Position numbers and translations under genes: made by a program. The notes beneath the pieces were generated by a model. The model made no database searches, was not told the origin of the DNA, and saw nothing but the letters and a program-made list of their open reading frames with translations. Positions 32,905 to 33,820 of a stretch of DNA of 33,820 nt are shown piece after piece. The DNA lies in assembly GCA_016288155.1 (NCBI GenBank), contig JAEEYP010000107.1:1-33820 (forward strand), read 5' to 3'. Each line of letters begins with the position of its first letter. The stretch's first letter is position 1. Origin of the DNA: Clostridiales bacterium (lineage in GTDB: Bacteria; Bacillota; Clostridia; Oscillospirales; CAG-272).

Positions 32905-33359
32905 GACTCATCCTCCGTCTCCCACGGCGTCCGCACGGTGATCTCCCGCGTATCCGCGTCCAGTTTGCGGATCGTCACGGTGAGCGCGTCCTTGGGAAGA
33001 TCCTCTCCCAGTTTCTCGCTCCACTCCGCTATGCAGATCCCCTGCGCCGTGTATTCCTCAAAGCCGATGGAATCGAGTTCCCGCGCGTCCCCCAGACGGT
33101 AAAAATCGAAATGGAAGACCGGGATCGGTCCGCGGCGGTATTCGTTGACGACCGTATACGTCGGACTCTTGACGCGGCTTCCGGGCGACAGCACGGAAGC
33201 GAAGCCGCGCACGAACGCGGTCTTTCCCGCGCCGAGATCCCCATACAGCGCGACGAAGGAAGGTACGCCGCCGCGCGTATCGCGCAGCATCCGCGCCGCG
33301 TCCTCTCCGGCCGCCTCCGTTTCCTTCTCCGAGCGGCTCACGATCGTATACTCCCGCAC
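32898..33359 (-). CDS. tsaE: tRNA threonylcarbamoyladenosine biosynthesis ATPase TsaE
   Basis: The 153-residue product is the ATPase that assists TsaB and TsaD. It has Walker A GDLGAGKT (40-47), SPTYTVVNEY, HFDFYRL and EWSEKL, all typical of TsaE, at normal length. The start is GTG at 33359, supported by a GGGGGAGA site; no nearby ATG fits. It is the first gene behind a clear promoter and heads a series that continues through tsaB, rpiB, the desulfurase and mnmA. Confidence 0.95.
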   Translation of the reverse strand: MREYTIVSRSEKETEAAGEDAARMLRDTRGGVPSFVALYGDLGAGKTAFVRGFASVLSPGSRVKSPTYTVVNEYRRGPIPVFHFDFYRLGDARELDSIGFEEYTAQGICIAEWSEKLGEDLPKDALTVTIRKLDADTREITVRTPWETEDESC

Positions 33360-33380
33360 AGCGTCTCCCCCTCTCTTCTC

Positions 33381-33401
33381 CGTCCGATCTAATCGGACGG
33401 T
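33381..33401 (-). promoter_or_regulatory. Leader hairpin upstream of tsaE
   Basis: A perfect 9-bp stem (33381-33389 with 33393-33401) with a three-base loop lies between the promoter and the tsaE start. No T tract follows, so it is not a terminator; it may stabilise the mRNA or present the ribosome site. Confidence 0.5.
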
Positions 33402-33436
33402 GACTCCGTCCCGCTTCCCGCACCGCGGTACGTTTC

Positions 33437-33465
33437 ATTATAGCATATTCGGACGCCGATTACAA
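33437..33465 (-). promoter_or_regulatory. Promoter of the tsaE-led gene series
   Basis: On the minus strand, -35 TTGTAA (33460-33465) and -10 TATAAT (33437-33442) have a 17-bp spacer. It is the only clear promoter found ahead of this whole minus-strand series. Confidence 0.75.
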
Positions 33466-33527
33466 GACGCATTTTCGGCACGCGGCGCGGGATAAGGCCG
33501 GGACGCGAAAAAACTTTCCGAAAAGGC

Positions 33528-33556
33528 TTGCAAACGTGGAAAAGAAGGTGTATAAT
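33528..33556 (+). promoter_or_regulatory. Promoter of the tRNA-Arg gene
   Basis: -35 TTGCAA (33528-33533) and -10 TATAAT (33551-33556) have a 17-bp spacer and end 15 bases before the tRNA. Confidence 0.8.
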
Positions 33557-33571
33557 ATACGAGCGTGAGAA

Positions 33572-33648
33572 CCGCCTTTAGCTCAGCTGGATAGAGTGCC
33601 GGATTCCGATTCCGTAGGGCGGGGGTTCGAATCCCCCAGGGCGGGCCA
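33572..33648 (+). tRNA. tRNA-Arg (anticodon CCG)
   Basis: The cloverleaf closes: acceptor CCGCCTT with AGGGCGG (one U-G pair), D arm GCTC with GAGT, anticodon loop TTCCGAT giving CCG, a five-base variable loop, and a T arm GGGGG-TTCGAAT-CCCCC. Discriminator G and CCA are encoded. It would read CGG. The first anticodon-stem pair is C27-U43, a mismatch; the other four pairs are normal. Confidence 0.93.
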
Positions 33649-33649
33649 T

Positions 33650-33686
33650 AGAAAAGACGAGGCACCTCGGTGCCTCGTCTTTTCTA
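33650..33686 (+). terminator. Terminator after the tRNA-Arg gene
   Basis: A long perfect stem (AAAAGACGAGGCACC with GTGCCTCGTCTTTT) around a TCG-type loop ends in TTTT and starts two bases after CCA. Confidence 0.9.
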
Positions 33687-33717
33687 TCGTCTGTACAAAC
33701 CGGATCGGACCCCCGAG

Positions 33718-33741
33718 TTTTTTGCGCGCATGCGCAAAAAA
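33718..33741. repeat. Short palindrome with T6 and A6 ends
   Basis: TTTTTTGCGC and GCGCAAAAAA surround four bases. It has a terminator-like composition but the order of A and T is wrong for a normal T tail on either strand. The rest of 33687-33820 holds no gene that I can support. Confidence 0.5.
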
Positions 33742-33820
33742 TCTCATGGCGCTCCGCACAGGTTGACAAGCGTTTCCGCTGCGCCCCGGCGAAGCGCAGG
33801 GTTCAGAATCCCCCATACCC

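Noticed and set aside
33578..33816. Minus-strand reading frames overlapping the tRNA (containing LGDSNPRPTESESGTL)
   Set aside because: This is the well-known false peptide from the antisense of a tRNA gene.
33775..33820. Second tRNA or tRNA fragment at the right end
   Set aside because: GGGTTCAGAATCCCCC resembles a T arm but has an extra base and no matching acceptor, D or anticodon arm in the window.

Overview
The window reads as a GC-rich Firmicute chromosome, most likely an uncultured Clostridia (Oscillospirales or Christensenellales type). The evidence is a long Alu-type SRP RNA beside dnaX, a LysM-GH18 spore-cortex-type enzyme, YesL-like and COG2509 proteins, strong AGGAGG-type ribosome binding sites, sigma-A promoters with 16-18 bp spacers, and a tRNA with encoded CCA. 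This placement is inferred from gene content and was not tested by phylogeny.

Left part (1-7143). Two identical 128-bp tandem units with nested palindromes, continuing beyond the left edge, are followed by a RimJ/RimL-type acetyltransferase, a small membrane protein and a YesL-like membrane protein. Then comes the minus-strand block dnaX-ybaB-recR (DNA replication and repair) with the SRP RNA upstream. A plus-strand gene for a two-LysM GH18 peptidoglycan hydrolase ends this part.

Middle part (7229-18730). One sigma-A promoter precedes three tandem paralogous lipoproteins that look like extracellular sugar-binding proteins; no transporter permease is present. A minus-strand metal-resistance operon follows: a SmtB-type repressor, a free-standing HMA domain and a P1B-2 type Zn/Cd ATPase. 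Next is a two-gene plus-strand operon: a COG2509 flavoprotein overlapping by one base a TetM-like ribosomal GTPase fused to a C-terminal YacP/Rae1-like NYN ribonuclease domain.

Accessory part (18746-23160). This holds a small AAA/ABC-type ATPase, an Eis-like acetyltransferase, and the most unusual unit of the window. A 170-residue protein of unknown family is followed by a 156-nt intergenic segment bounded by a perfect 19-bp inverted repeat, and then by a stand-alone reverse transcriptase. All three lie in one orientation behind one strong promoter. The intergenic segment can fold into several helices and looks like a structured RNA that could serve the reverse transcriptase as template, primer or guide. 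This is the best candidate here for an undescribed system.

Right part (23205-33820). A beta-propeller glycosidase-like gene converges on a long minus-strand gene series. In transcription order that series is tsaE, tsaB, rpiB, a nifS-like cysteine desulfurase, mnmA, a Gfo/Idh/MocA oxidoreductase, nagA and a DUF4832-like lipoprotein. The first five are tRNA-modification and central-metabolism genes (t6A synthesis, 2-thiouridine synthesis, pentose phosphate isomerisation). The last three, with the converging glycosidase, look like a carbohydrate-scavenging set. A tRNA-Arg(CCG) gene with its own promoter and terminator lies divergently from tsaE. All functions are assigned by motif recognition from the translated sequence; no database search was possible.
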